NCBI GenBank assembly: GCA_022450665.1
Contig: JAKUPQ010000022.1
Coordinates: 1-32,701, forward strand
Length of the DNA: 32,701 bases
Direction of reading: 5' to 3'
Origin: Alphaproteobacteria bacterium
Lineage (GTDB): Bacteria > Pseudomonadota > Alphaproteobacteria > Rickettsiales > VGDC01
Numbering within the stretch: position 1 is the first letter of the stretch; each line of letters opens with the position of its first letter. The notes beneath the pieces were generated by a model. That model saw nothing but the letters and a program-made list of their open reading frames with translations. It made no database searches and was not told where the DNA came from. Below, piece after piece: positions 16,425 through 23,811 of this stretch. The position numbers were made by a program, and so were the translations under genes.

Positions 16425-18128
16425 CTAATCAAACCTTTTTGCGCGCATTATACCATGATAATAAGGGTTCACCTCTTGGCAATGCACCAATGTGCTTGCA
16501 TCTATAGTGGGCTTTCCAAACAAATAACCTTGTCCAAAGCGAACGCCACTTTCCCATAATAATGCCGCAACTTTTTCATCCTCTACCATTTCACCAATCG
16601 TAACAATACCCAATTCTTTACACATATTGGCCATGGCCTTTAATAAATGCTTGCCCCGTGGAGTAGTGAGTGACTCGCGTACATAGCTACCATCAATTTT
16701 AACAAAATCCACTTGTAAGCGCCGTAGATAATTAAATGACGATTCGCCCACGCCGAAGTCATCAAGACAACATAAAAAACCTTGCTCGCGTAATTCTTGC
16801 AAAAAGATATTTGCCATTTCAAAGTCGGTTATTTTAGCAGATTCGGTGATTTCAAAAATAAGCTGCTTATTTATTCCGGCATTGCGTGAAGTTATTTCGC
16901 GCAGTGCATCAAGATATAAATCGGAACTTAAAGATTTTCCTGAAAGATTAACAGCAACCTTAGGGCGATGCCCTTGCTCTCGTGCATCAAGCAAGACTTC
17001 TATAGCACGCTGACACATAGCCAGATCGAACTCACCAATAATACCAGCCTGCTCGCCAAAGCTAATGAAGCTAAACGGGTTTTCGAACGATGTTTCGCCC
17101 TCAATACGCACTAGTGCTTCATAATGATGGATTATGCCGTTTTTTAAATCAACAATAGGCTGAAAGGCGAGTTGAAACCTATTACCATCAACCGTGTTTT
17201 TAAATTCACTGATTTTTTGCACCGTTTCTTGCAACATGCTTTGATAACCATCGGAAAGCGAGTGAATATTAAACTCTTTTCCTTCAGATTCGGCGAAGCG
17301 AGTAATTGTGTATAGAAGGGCATTGGCACAATCGAGTGCGCTGAGTGTGGAGTCACCCGCTTCAATGGTCTCGCTGTGGCCACGCACACCTTTGCCGCTG
17401 GGATCGGCATTGCGTGTTATCTCAAATAATTGATTCATGATTTGCTTGGGGTCGGTGTTTGCATCGAGAATTACGCTATATGCACCTTCTTCTACCAAAC
17501 CTGCAGAATCGCCATTGAGCGAGTGGGAGCGTAAATAATTACTGATATCATGAAGTAAATTTTGTGCTGCATCGGTTGTAAGGTGATCTAAAAGTTCCGT
17601 AAGCTCTGGCAAATCTAGTAACGTGATATGCACTTCTTTATTGCTACCCTTCGCATCCTGAATATGCTTTACCGCAGCATTGGCAAAACTGTCCTTCTTA
17701 TACAGCCCTGTCTTATGGTCGCGTTTATCAAGCTCTGCAGGGCTCAGCTCTGCTTTTAAAAAGGTGAGTGTGAGATAGTAATGATTTTTTAGCGCGCTTA
17801 ATTTATAGCCGCTTAGCGCAAAAGGAATTGCATCGCCAAACTTCGATTGTAAGTGAATACGCTCCTGATCGATTCGATCTTGCTTTAAGTCTTCGCATAA
17901 CATCTTATGCGCTAGCGTAGCATCGTTGCTATGCACAAGATTGAGAAATGACTCACCGGTAAATTCAACTGATTTTTTACCAAGTAAGCCGCTGACAGCG
18001 CCGTCCATGAATAAGATGTTGGCATCCTCGTCCAGTTCTATCAATATATCAGCCGATGCAAAAGAAAACGCCACGAAGCGATCTCTTTCAGAACGCAAGC
18101 TTTCTACCGCTTTGTTATTTGCTGACAT
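16425..18128 (-). CDS. Cyclic-di-GMP phosphodiesterase: PAS-like, degenerate GGDEF, EAL
   Basis: A 567-residue signalling protein. Residues 15-130 resemble a PAS domain (ILIELDEDANILFMDG, then GKKSVEFTGESFLNLV). A GGDEF-like domain follows, but its signature is replaced by EEGAY (213-217), so diguanylate cyclase activity is unlikely. The C-terminal EAL domain keeps the catalytic set: EAL (337-339) in YEALVRI, the asparagine in VAVNLSGKSL, ITESAKITD, DDFGVGESSF (Asp456, Asp457), KIDGSYV, GEMVEDEK and GQGYLFGKP. It should hydrolyse c-di-GMP to pGpG. No transmembrane segment is seen. A TATAAT lies on the minus strand at 18145-18150, but without a good -35. The DUF2336 gene follows after 40 bases. 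Confidence 0.9.
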   Translation of the reverse strand: MSANNKAVESLRSERDRFVAFSFASADILIELDEDANILFMDGAVSGLLGKKSVEFTGESFLNLVHSNDATLAHKMLCEDLKQDRIDQERIHLQSKFGDAIPFALSGYKLSALKNHYYLTLTFLKAELSPAELDKRDHKTGLYKKDSFANAAVKHIQDAKGSNKEVHITLLDLPELTELLDHLTTDAAQNLLHDISNYLRSHSLNGDSAGLVEEGAYSVILDANTDPKQIMNQLFEITRNADPSGKGVRGHSETIEAGDSTLSALDCANALLYTITRFAESEGKEFNIHSLSDGYQSMLQETVQKISEFKNTVDGNRFQLAFQPIVDLKNGIIHHYEALVRIEGETSFENPFSFISFGEQAGIIGEFDLAMCQRAIEVLLDAREQGHRPKVAVNLSGKSLSSDLYLDALREITSRNAGINKQLIFEITESAKITDFEMANIFLQELREQGFLCCLDDFGVGESSFNYLRRLQVDFVKIDGSYVRESLTTPRGKHLLKAMANMCKELGIVTIGEMVEDEKVAALLWESGVRFGQGYLFGKPTIDASTLVHCQEVNPYYHGIMRAKRFD

Positions 18129-18259
18129 GAAATACTTTCAGAACATTATAATAGGGCAGGCAAATACCTGCACGACCATTTTATGACGAAAAAGCTTAAT
18201 AATTCCTTAAAAACCTGCTAAGCCAATTAACCAATCGCTCAGATATTTCAGGAGAACTT

Positions 18260-19111
18260 ATGGCCACTACAGCAACCAAGCCCGCTGAATACATGGATTT
18301 AGAAGCAACCATTAATTCTGCGTGGGACAATCGCGAAACATTAAATTTATCTACTCATGGCGCTGTTCGTGATGCAGTTGACACCGTATTAGGGCTGCTG
18401 GATACAGGAAAGTTGCGCGTGGCAGAAAAATCTGGTGCGGATTGGCAGGTGAATCAATGGGCGAAAAAAGCGGTGTTGTTATCGTTTCGCCTGAATGATA
18501 TGCGGCCAATGGGGAGCAGTGAATCAGCTACGTGGTTCGATAAAGTCCCCAGCAAATTTCATAACTGGTCAGAAAAAGAGTTTCGCGAAGCAGGGTTTCG
18601 TGCTGTTCCGGGTTGTTTTGTGCGCCAATCGGCTTTTATTGCGCCAGATGTGGTGCTGATGCCGAGTTTTGTAAATATTGGTGCCTATGTGGATAGCGGC
18701 ACAATGGTAGATACTTGGGTAACGATTGGCTCGTGCGCTCAAATCGGTAGAAACTGCCATATATCTGGTGGTGTTGGCATAGGTGGCGTTCTGGAGCCAT
18801 TACAGGCGAATCCTGTGATTATCGAAGATAATTGTTTTATCGGCGCACGCAGCGAAGTAGCCGAAGGTGTGGTGGTTGAAGAAGGTGCGGTGATTTCCAT
18901 GGGGGTTTTCCTTGGCGCATCCACTAAAATCGTAGATCGCGAATCCGGTGCTGTGAGCTATGGACGGGTGCCTGCCTATTCGGTGGTAGTTCCAGGTACA
19001 TTGCCGGGTAAAACACCAACATCTCCTTCTTTGGCGTGTGCTGTTATTGTGAAACGGGTAGACGAAAAAACCCGCTCCAAAACTTCGATTAACGAATTGT
19101 TGCGTGCATAA
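18260..19111 (+). CDS. dapD: 2,3,4,5-tetrahydropyridine-2,6-dicarboxylate N-succinyltransferase
   Basis: A 283-residue DapD, the succinyl-CoA-dependent step of lysine/diaminopimelate synthesis. The N-terminal helical domain contains [13 protein letters not shown] and ends in [12 protein letters not shown]. The left-handed beta-helix follows with hexapeptide repeats ([19 protein letters not shown], then [20 protein letters not shown]), and the C-terminal region has [15 protein letters not shown]. The ribosome site AGGAG precedes ATG 18260 by 6 bases. The stop codon touches the dapE start, so the two are coupled. In the 131-base gap upstream, between it and the divergent EAL gene, no convincing promoter for this gene was found. 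Confidence 0.96.
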   Translation: MATTATKPAEYMDLEATINSAWDNRETLNLSTHGAVRDAVDTVLGLLDTGKLRVAEKSGADWQVNQWAKKAVLLSFRLNDMRPMGSSESATWFDKVPSKFHNWSEKEFREAGFRAVPGCFVRQSAFIAPDVVLMPSFVNIGAYVDSGTMVDTWVTIGSCAQIGRNCHISGGVGIGGVLEPLQANPVIIEDNCFIGARSEVAEGVVVEEGAVISMGVFLGASTKIVDRESGAVSYGRVPAYSVVVPGTLPGKTPTSPSLACAVIVKRVDEKTRSKTSINELLRA

Positions 19112-20269
19112 ATGATGTCATCAGATACCCTCAAACTCGCACAAAAGCTTATACAAGTCGATAGCGTGACACCGGATGACGGTCACGGTATTGCTGTGAT
19201 GCAGGAATATTTAAGTGATGTGGGATTTGAATGCCATGAGCTGGTATTCGAAGATGATGAACATGGTAAAGTACATAATCTTTATGCGCGAATAGGCGAG
19301 GGCAGCCCCAATTTTTGCTTTGGTGGGCATACCGATGTAGTTCCACCAGGAAATATTGCGGCATGGCGGGCAGGCCCATATTCGGCAGAGGTGATTGAAG
19401 GGCGTCTGCATGGTCGTGGCGCTGAGGATATGAAGGGCGCAATTGCCGCTTTCGCCATAGCTGCAAAGCAGTTTATTGAATCGAATAATGGCGTAATGCC
19501 AAAAGGTTCTATCAGCTTTTTACTTACCGGCGATGAAGAAGGGCCAGGGGTAAATGGCACCCCGAAGATGCTCAATTGGCTGCGGGAGCAAGGTGAACCT
19601 CTGGACGTATGCTTGGTGGGAGAGCCAACAAACCCAGAAATATTAGGTGAAATGGTAAAGATTGGCCGCCGTGGCAGCATCATTACAGAGCTTGTAGTAT
19701 TGGGCAAACAAGGGCATGTGGCTTATCCTGCATTGGCAGATAACCCCGTAACAAAAATGGTTGAAGTGCTGCACAGCCTGAAAAACGAAGTGCTGGACGT
19801 AGGAACTGAATTTTTCCCTCCATCTAATTTGGAAGTTACCACCGTAGATGTTGGCAATAGCTCTGTGAATGTAATACCCGAACAGGCTATGGCACGTTTT
19901 AATATCCGTTTTAATGACCTGCATCATTCTGATGATTTGAAAAAGTGGATAGATCTGCTTTGCCATAAAATCTGTGGCAAAGATGGTTATCGTCTCAAAT
20001 TTCGTGTGAGCGGCGAAGCATTTTTAACGCCTCCTGGTGAACTGTCAGCGTTGGTAGTGAACGCCATTAAACGCGTAACTGGCATCGAGCCTGTATTGTC
20101 CACCACGGGTGGCACGTCGGATGCACGGGTGATTAAAGATTATTGTCCGGTAATCGAGTTTGGCACCACTGGACGCACGCCTCATATGGTAAATGAGTAT
20201 GTTTTGGTGGAAGATTTAAATAAATTGACTGAAATCTACAAAAATATCCTATTGGATTATTTTAAATAA
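19112..20269 (+). CDS. dapE: Succinyl-diaminopimelate desuccinylase
   Basis: A 385-residue zinc peptidase M20 family enzyme that removes succinate to give LL-diaminopimelate. Metal-site motifs are FGGHTDVVPPG (zinc-binding His and catalytic Asp), GRGAEDMKGAI (bridging Asp), LTGDEEGPG (catalytic Glu and metal Glu) and GEPTNPE. The dimerisation-domain motif GRRGSI and the C-terminal STTGGTSDARVI and GTTGRTPHMVNE complete the DapE pattern. The start ATG 19112 directly follows the dapD stop and a second ATG stands next to it. There is no separate ribosome site, so translation depends on dapD. Confidence 0.96.
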   Translation: MMSSDTLKLAQKLIQVDSVTPDDGHGIAVMQEYLSDVGFECHELVFEDDEHGKVHNLYARIGEGSPNFCFGGHTDVVPPGNIAAWRAGPYSAEVIEGRLHGRGAEDMKGAIAAFAIAAKQFIESNNGVMPKGSISFLLTGDEEGPGVNGTPKMLNWLREQGEPLDVCLVGEPTNPEILGEMVKIGRRGSIITELVVLGKQGHVAYPALADNPVTKMVEVLHSLKNEVLDVGTEFFPPSNLEVTTVDVGNSSVNVIPEQAMARFNIRFNDLHHSDDLKKWIDLLCHKICGKDGYRLKFRVSGEAFLTPPGELSALVVNAIKRVTGIEPVLSTTGGTSDARVIKDYCPVIEFGTTGRTPHMVNEYVLVEDLNKLTEIYKNILLDYFK

Positions 20270-20288
20270 TCTGCATCCTCACATAAAA

Positions 20289-20318
20289 TTGATATTTATA
20301 TGATGCTCTGCGTATAGG
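20289..20318 (+). promoter_or_regulatory. Candidate promoter for the Asp/Asn/Ser-rich secreted protein
   Basis: TTGATA (20289-20294) matches the -35 in five of six bases. TATAGG (20313-20318), 18 bases on, matches the -10 in four of six. The predicted transcript would have a leader of about 60 bases that contains the hairpin at 20341-20377. Confidence 0.4.
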
Positions 20319-20340
20319 GGGCTGATGCGGGTTTGCATAT

Positions 20341-20377
20341 GTTGGCAGAATATTTAGTTAACATTCATATTGCCAAC
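20341..20377 (+). promoter_or_regulatory. Leader hairpin abutting the ribosome site
   Basis: GTTGGCA (20341-20347) pairs with TGCCAAC (20371-20377). A two-base bulge (GA) and an ATAT/ATAT continuation make an 11-bp stem around a 13-base loop containing GTTAAC. GAGG of the ribosome site begins one base after the stem. It could control translation, protect the mRNA end, or be a DNA operator. Confidence 0.4.
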
Positions 20378-20386
20378 GAGGACACC

Positions 20387-20911
20387 ATGAAAAAGACAAC
20401 AATTTTTATTTCTACAGCAGCATTAATGGCCGGTACGGCTTGTGGTGTATGGGCAGAAAGCAACGAAACCACTTCTGCTTCCTTCGACCGCTCTGAACGC
20501 AGTATATATGACAGCAGCATTCGCACCACCGCAATCAACGATGATGGGGTGCTTTATAGCGCCAATAGTGTAGATGTTAGCGCAGATGCTGATACACATT
20601 CAACAATGCATAGTGGTCTTAATTCAAATAATCGCATTGGTATTGATTCTTCAATTGATACGAACGTAGGCACCGTAGTTGACACCGAAACAAATAGCGA
20701 TAGTGACTATGACACTGAATTTGATGCCGACACCAGTATTAATAGCCAATCGGATGTGGAAATGCGCAATAACGCTGGAAATCGCACTACCACAAACAAC
20801 AATGCTGGAATAGATGCCGAATTGGGCAGCAATATTGGCGGCAGTAAGGTGGGGGTAGATTCTAACATTACCGCAGGTGGTAGTGCTGGCGGCGGCGTGA
20901 TTGGAAACTAG
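20387..20911 (+). CDS. Secreted low-complexity Asp/Asn/Ser/Thr-rich protein, unknown
   Basis: This 174-residue protein belongs to no family I recognise. A clear signal peptide (KKT..., hydrophobic core ISTAALMAGTA) ends at VWA, with cleavage after residue 23. The mature part is acidic and repetitive, alternating Asp, Ser, Asn, Thr and small residues: SVDVSADADTHST, DTETNSDSDYDTEFDADTS, then a Gly-rich end (GGSAGGGVIGN). Patterns such as xDxDxD could bind calcium but no strict EF-hand or RTX motif is seen. The start at 20387 has GAGG about 6 bases upstream; an in-frame start at 20333 would place extra residues before the signal peptide. It has its own promoter candidate and leader hairpin. Confidence 0.72.
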   Translation: MKKTTIFISTAALMAGTACGVWAESNETTSASFDRSERSIYDSSIRTTAINDDGVLYSANSVDVSADADTHSTMHSGLNSNNRIGIDSSIDTNVGTVVDTETNSDSDYDTEFDADTSINSQSDVEMRNNAGNRTTTNNNAGIDAELGSNIGGSKVGVDSNITAGGSAGGGVIGN

Positions 20912-20928
20912 CCATTATTCAACATGCT

Positions 20929-20956
20929 TTGCCTTTATTTAAAATTATGTTAAAAT
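20929..20956 (+). promoter_or_regulatory. Candidate promoter for the His-rich secreted protein
   Basis: TTGCCT (20929-20934) and TAAAAT (20951-20956) are spaced by 16 bases. They overlap an 8-bp inverted repeat, CTTTATTT (20933-20940) with AAATAAAG (20953-20960). The repeat could be an operator or, less likely, a weak terminator for the preceding gene, as no U-tract follows. Confidence 0.35.
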
Positions 20957-21000
20957 AAAGCCATATCTACTTATGTAATTCTATTAAGGATAGGCATGTG

Positions 21001-21489
21001 ATGAAACAATTATTCACCCTTTGTGTTATTGGTAGCTTGGCGTTTTCGGGCGGCAGCGCGTATGCTAATGGGCAGCGTAGTAGCGACCATGATCATGATC
21101 ATGATCATGACGTCCACAGCGGAGCTGATAATGAATCATTAGGCAATAAAACTGCCTATGAGCTAATGATGGGCGGAGTTAGCAATACCCCGAAAGAAGC
21201 GCCGGTGCAAGTTATACACGGTGAAGAAAAACGTGGATACTATACGGGATCGGACATTGATAAGCAACGTGCGGGAATATATGGAAATAAAGCCGCATAT
21301 GAACGTATGATGGGCAGCTACCAGATCAAAGATCATTTCGAGGAAAGTGGTCATGACTCTCATCATGCCGAATCGGAAAATGATGTAGATGTTTTTGATC
21401 GTCATTTAAGTGATGGCGGTGTATTTAAAAGCTCTGGAGCACAGAATTCGCCTACTACCAAGGCAAACTATGGCCATTACGGTCACTAA
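21001..21489 (+). CDS. Secreted His-rich protein with duplicated GNKxAYExMMG motif, unknown
   Basis: This 162-residue protein matches no family I know. A signal peptide (KQLFTLCVIGSLAFSGGS) ends at AYA, cleavage after residue 22. The mature N-terminus has an alternating DHDHDHDHD run (29-37) followed by VH, a candidate metal site. The motif GNKTAYELMMG (48-58) recurs as GNKAAYERMMG (95-105). Further His clusters are HDSHHAE and a C-terminal YGHYGH. It probably resides in the periplasm and may bind Zn, Ni or Cu, which is inference. AAGGA lies upstream; GTG 20998 (spacing 7) competes with ATG 21001 (spacing 10). The stop is directly next to the end of truA on the other strand. Confidence 0.75.
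   Translation: MKQLFTLCVIGSLAFSGGSAYANGQRSSDHDHDHDHDVHSGADNESLGNKTAYELMMGGVSNTPKEAPVQVIHGEEKRGYYTGSDIDKQRAGIYGNKAAYERMMGSYQIKDHFEESGHDSHHAESENDVDVFDRHLSDGGVFKSSGAQNSPTTKANYGHYGH
21085..21111 (+). repeat. Hexanucleotide tandem repeat GATCAT in a coding region
   Basis: Three perfect GATCAT units (21091-21108) are preceded by one degenerate unit GACCAT (21085-21090) and followed by GAC. They encode the DH run. Copy-number change by slippage would add or remove DH pairs without changing frame. Each unit boundary is also self-complementary (ATGATCAT). Confidence 0.85.
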
Positions 21490-22233
21490 TTAATATATAA
21501 CTTTGGTAAGATATAACCCTTCTGCCGGCGCGGTTGGCCCAGCAGCGTGGCGATTTTTAGCGTCACGGGCGGCAGCCAAATCGTTGCGTGTCCATTTGCC
21601 CTTACCCACCAGATATAAGCTTCCCACCATTATACGTACCTGATGGTGTAAAAAAGAGCGCGAGGCAACATGAATGCGGAATTCTTCGTTATCAATTGGC
21701 TCAAAGCGCATTTCATCCAGTGTTTTCATGGCAGAATTCGCCTGACACTCACTATCGCGAAAGCTGGTGAAATCATGGTGCCCTAATAGCTCATGCGTAG
21801 CGTCTATCATTGCGGTTATATTAAGTGGTTCTGAAACCTGCCATGCGCGATATTTATCCAGCGCCAACGGAGCGCGGCGATTGATAATACGGTACATATA
21901 GCGCCGCCCCGTCGCCGAAAATCGGGCATGAAAATCTTCACTCACTACTTCGCCATCCAATATAGAAAGCTGTGTTTCTTTCAGGTAGTAATTCAGAGCT
22001 TCTTTCACACGAAATCCGGAGTATTCTTTATTATGCAAATCAAAATGTATTACCTGCCCACGTGCATGTACGCCTGCATCGGTGCGTCCGGCGCAATGTA
22101 CGGTGGGGTTTTCTCCGCAAAATTGAAATATGGCTTCTTCTAAATATTGTTGGCCGCTTGGCACATCGTTTTGTCGTTGCCAGCCATGCAGCCCCACACC
22201 ATCATATTCCACAATCAGCTTGTAGCGGGTCAT
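21490..22233 (-). CDS. truA: tRNA pseudouridine synthase A
   Basis: A 247-residue TruA that isomerises uridines 38-40 in the anticodon arm of tRNAs. It opens TRYKLIVEYDGVGLHGWQRQ, and the catalytic aspartate is Asp52 in CAGRTDAGVHARGQVIHF. It also has FHARFSATGRRYMYRI and the C-terminal FLHHQVRIMVGSLYLVG, all standard. It begins one base after the fmt stop codon, so def-fmt-truA forms one unit. Its 3' end touches the end of the His-rich secreted-protein gene. Confidence 0.96.
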   Translation of the reverse strand: MTRYKLIVEYDGVGLHGWQRQNDVPSGQQYLEEAIFQFCGENPTVHCAGRTDAGVHARGQVIHFDLHNKEYSGFRVKEALNYYLKETQLSILDGEVVSEDFHARFSATGRRYMYRIINRRAPLALDKYRAWQVSEPLNITAMIDATHELLGHHDFTSFRDSECQANSAMKTLDEMRFEPIDNEEFRIHVASRSFLHHQVRIMVGSLYLVGKGKWTRNDLAAARDAKNRHAAGPTAPAEGLYLTKVIY

Positions 22234-22234
22234 A

Positions 22235-23164
22235 TCAATTGCCCAACACGGTATTTATAGCGATAGGGCACCCCTTGAGCATTTCGCAGACGGGCATGGG
22301 CTTTTTTCCTGCGCGCTGCACAATTGTTGGGCGCAACATGCCTTTGCCGCATGCGATGGTAAAGTCTTCGCCTGAAACAGCTCCGGGTTTATGTGAATGG
22401 GGTGAGTTGTCTAATGTCGCAGACAGGATTTTAAGTGGCTCCCCATTCAGTGAAGTTACTGCGGCAGGAAACGGATTTAGGCCATTTATCAGTTGTAAAA
22501 TTGCTTGGTTCGGTAAATTCCAATCGATATGGCTTTCTGCTTTTGTGATTTTTTTAGCATAGGTTACTCCTGTTTCGGGTTGTGGAGTAGCCTGCGCTTG
22601 GCCAGTTTCTATTTGCTGCAATGTATCCAGCAAAATGGGTGCAGCATCCTGCGCTAGTTTGTCGTGTAATATGCCGGTGGTGATGTTATCTGCTACGGGC
22701 TGGGTAACGCGTTGCAGCACTGCGCCCGTATCCAGCCCCTCATCCATTTGCATAATGCAAATATCTGTGGTCGTGTCGCCAGCCATAACGGTACGGTGAA
22801 TGGGCGCTGCACCGCGCCAACGGGGCAGTGCGGAAGGGTGTATGTTAATACAGCCATAGGGGAAGCTTTTCAAAACATTTTTTGGCAACAACAAGCCATA
22901 TGCTGCAACAACTGCAATATCTGCTACATAGTCTTGTAAAGCGCAAACCTCAGTTATTTGTTTGAAATTCACTGGAGTTTGCACAGGAATATTGTGACTT
23001 TCTGCCAGCTTATGTATGGGAGAAGGGCGCAGTTTTTGCCCTCGACCCGCAGGACGAGGGGGTTGCGTATAAACTGCCACAACTTTATGAGCGCTATCAA
23101 TAAGCCCTTGCAGCGCCGGAACCGCAAAATCCGGTGTACCCATAAAGACTATTTTTAATGGCAT
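22235..23164 (-). CDS. fmt: Methionyl-tRNA formyltransferase
   Basis: A 309-residue enzyme that formylates initiator Met-tRNA with 10-formyltetrahydrofolate. It starts PLKIVFMGTPDFAVPALQ and has the formyl-transfer motif INIHPSALPRWRGAAPI, with the conserved Asn, His and (later) Asp in DTTTDICIMQMDEGLDTG. The C-terminal tRNA-contact domain is recognisable from AKKITKAESHIDW and INGLNPFPAAVT. It lies 8 bases downstream of def and just upstream of truA. Its partner in the same pathway is peptide deformylase. Confidence 0.96.
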   Translation of the reverse strand: MPLKIVFMGTPDFAVPALQGLIDSAHKVVAVYTQPPRPAGRGQKLRPSPIHKLAESHNIPVQTPVNFKQITEVCALQDYVADIAVVAAYGLLLPKNVLKSFPYGCINIHPSALPRWRGAAPIHRTVMAGDTTTDICIMQMDEGLDTGAVLQRVTQPVADNITTGILHDKLAQDAAPILLDTLQQIETGQAQATPQPETGVTYAKKITKAESHIDWNLPNQAILQLINGLNPFPAAVTSLNGEPLKILSATLDNSPHSHKPGAVSGEDFTIACGKGMLRPTIVQRAGKKPMPVCEMLKGCPIAINTVLGN

Positions 23165-23172
23165 GGCAGATA

Positions 23173-23754
23173 TCAGTGATTACAAAATTCGGTATGAACA
23201 TGCTCACCATGCTCATGTGCAGTATAGATATCGTCATAATCGCCGCGTTTTTTGTTTTTTTGCAGTTTTTTTACGATCATTTCACGCTTAAGCTTCGATA
23301 AATGATCTACAAAATTTATACCATTAATGTGATCTATTTCATGTTGAATGCAGGTTGCAAGCAAGCCAGAGGCCTGAATAGTTTGCGCTTTGCCATGCTC
23401 GTCTAAATATTTCACTGTAATATCTGCGGGGCGATCCACATCACCAAATTGCTGCGGGAAAGACAGACACCCTTCCTGATAGCTAAAAAGCTCTTGCGAG
23501 GCTTCTACAATTTCCGGATTCACCATTTTAATGGGATTTCCCGGCTCATGCGGTGTTTCTTGTTCTACATCAACTACAATACAGCGGTGTAATACACCAA
23601 CCTGATTGGCGGCCAAACCTATGCCGTGGGCATTATACATGGTGTCCAGCATGTCGCCCAACAGGGTGCGAATTTCGTCTGTCACCTCTGCAACTGGTTT
23701 TGCCACTTGTTTTAACACCGCATCGGGTGCAATCACTACAGGTAAAATTGCCAT
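23173..23754 (-). CDS. def: Peptide deformylase
   Basis: A 193-residue metalloenzyme that removes the formyl group from nascent proteins. All three motifs are present: GIGLAANQVG (44-53), EGCLSFP (94-100) with the metal-ligand Cys96, and HEIDH (138-142) with two metal His and the catalytic Glu. The C-terminal tail is longer than in many relatives and charged: KKLQKNKKRGDYDD, then HEHGEHVHTEFCNH, which is His-rich. AGAAAGG precedes ATG 23754. It is the first gene of the def-fmt-truA set, 57 bases after gltX on the same strand. Confidence 0.96.
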   Translation of the reverse strand: MAILPVVIAPDAVLKQVAKPVAEVTDEIRTLLGDMLDTMYNAHGIGLAANQVGVLHRCIVVDVEQETPHEPGNPIKMVNPEIVEASQELFSYQEGCLSFPQQFGDVDRPADITVKYLDEHGKAQTIQASGLLATCIQHEIDHINGINFVDHLSKLKREMIVKKLQKNKKRGDYDDIYTAHEHGEHVHTEFCNH

Positions 23755-23811
23755 TGTGTAACCTTTCTATAATATGCGCAGTTTAGCATGATTCTAAACT
23801 ATGGGCAAGAT

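Noticed and set aside
20387-20455. Lipoprotein reading of the Asp-rich secreted protein (Cys19)
   Set aside because: The residues before Cys19 (GTA) do not form a lipobox; VWA cleavage at residue 23 fits better.
20933-20960. Intrinsic terminator from CTTTATTT/AAATAAAG
   Set aside because: The stem is all weak pairs with a 12-base loop and no U-run; it overlaps a promoter candidate instead.
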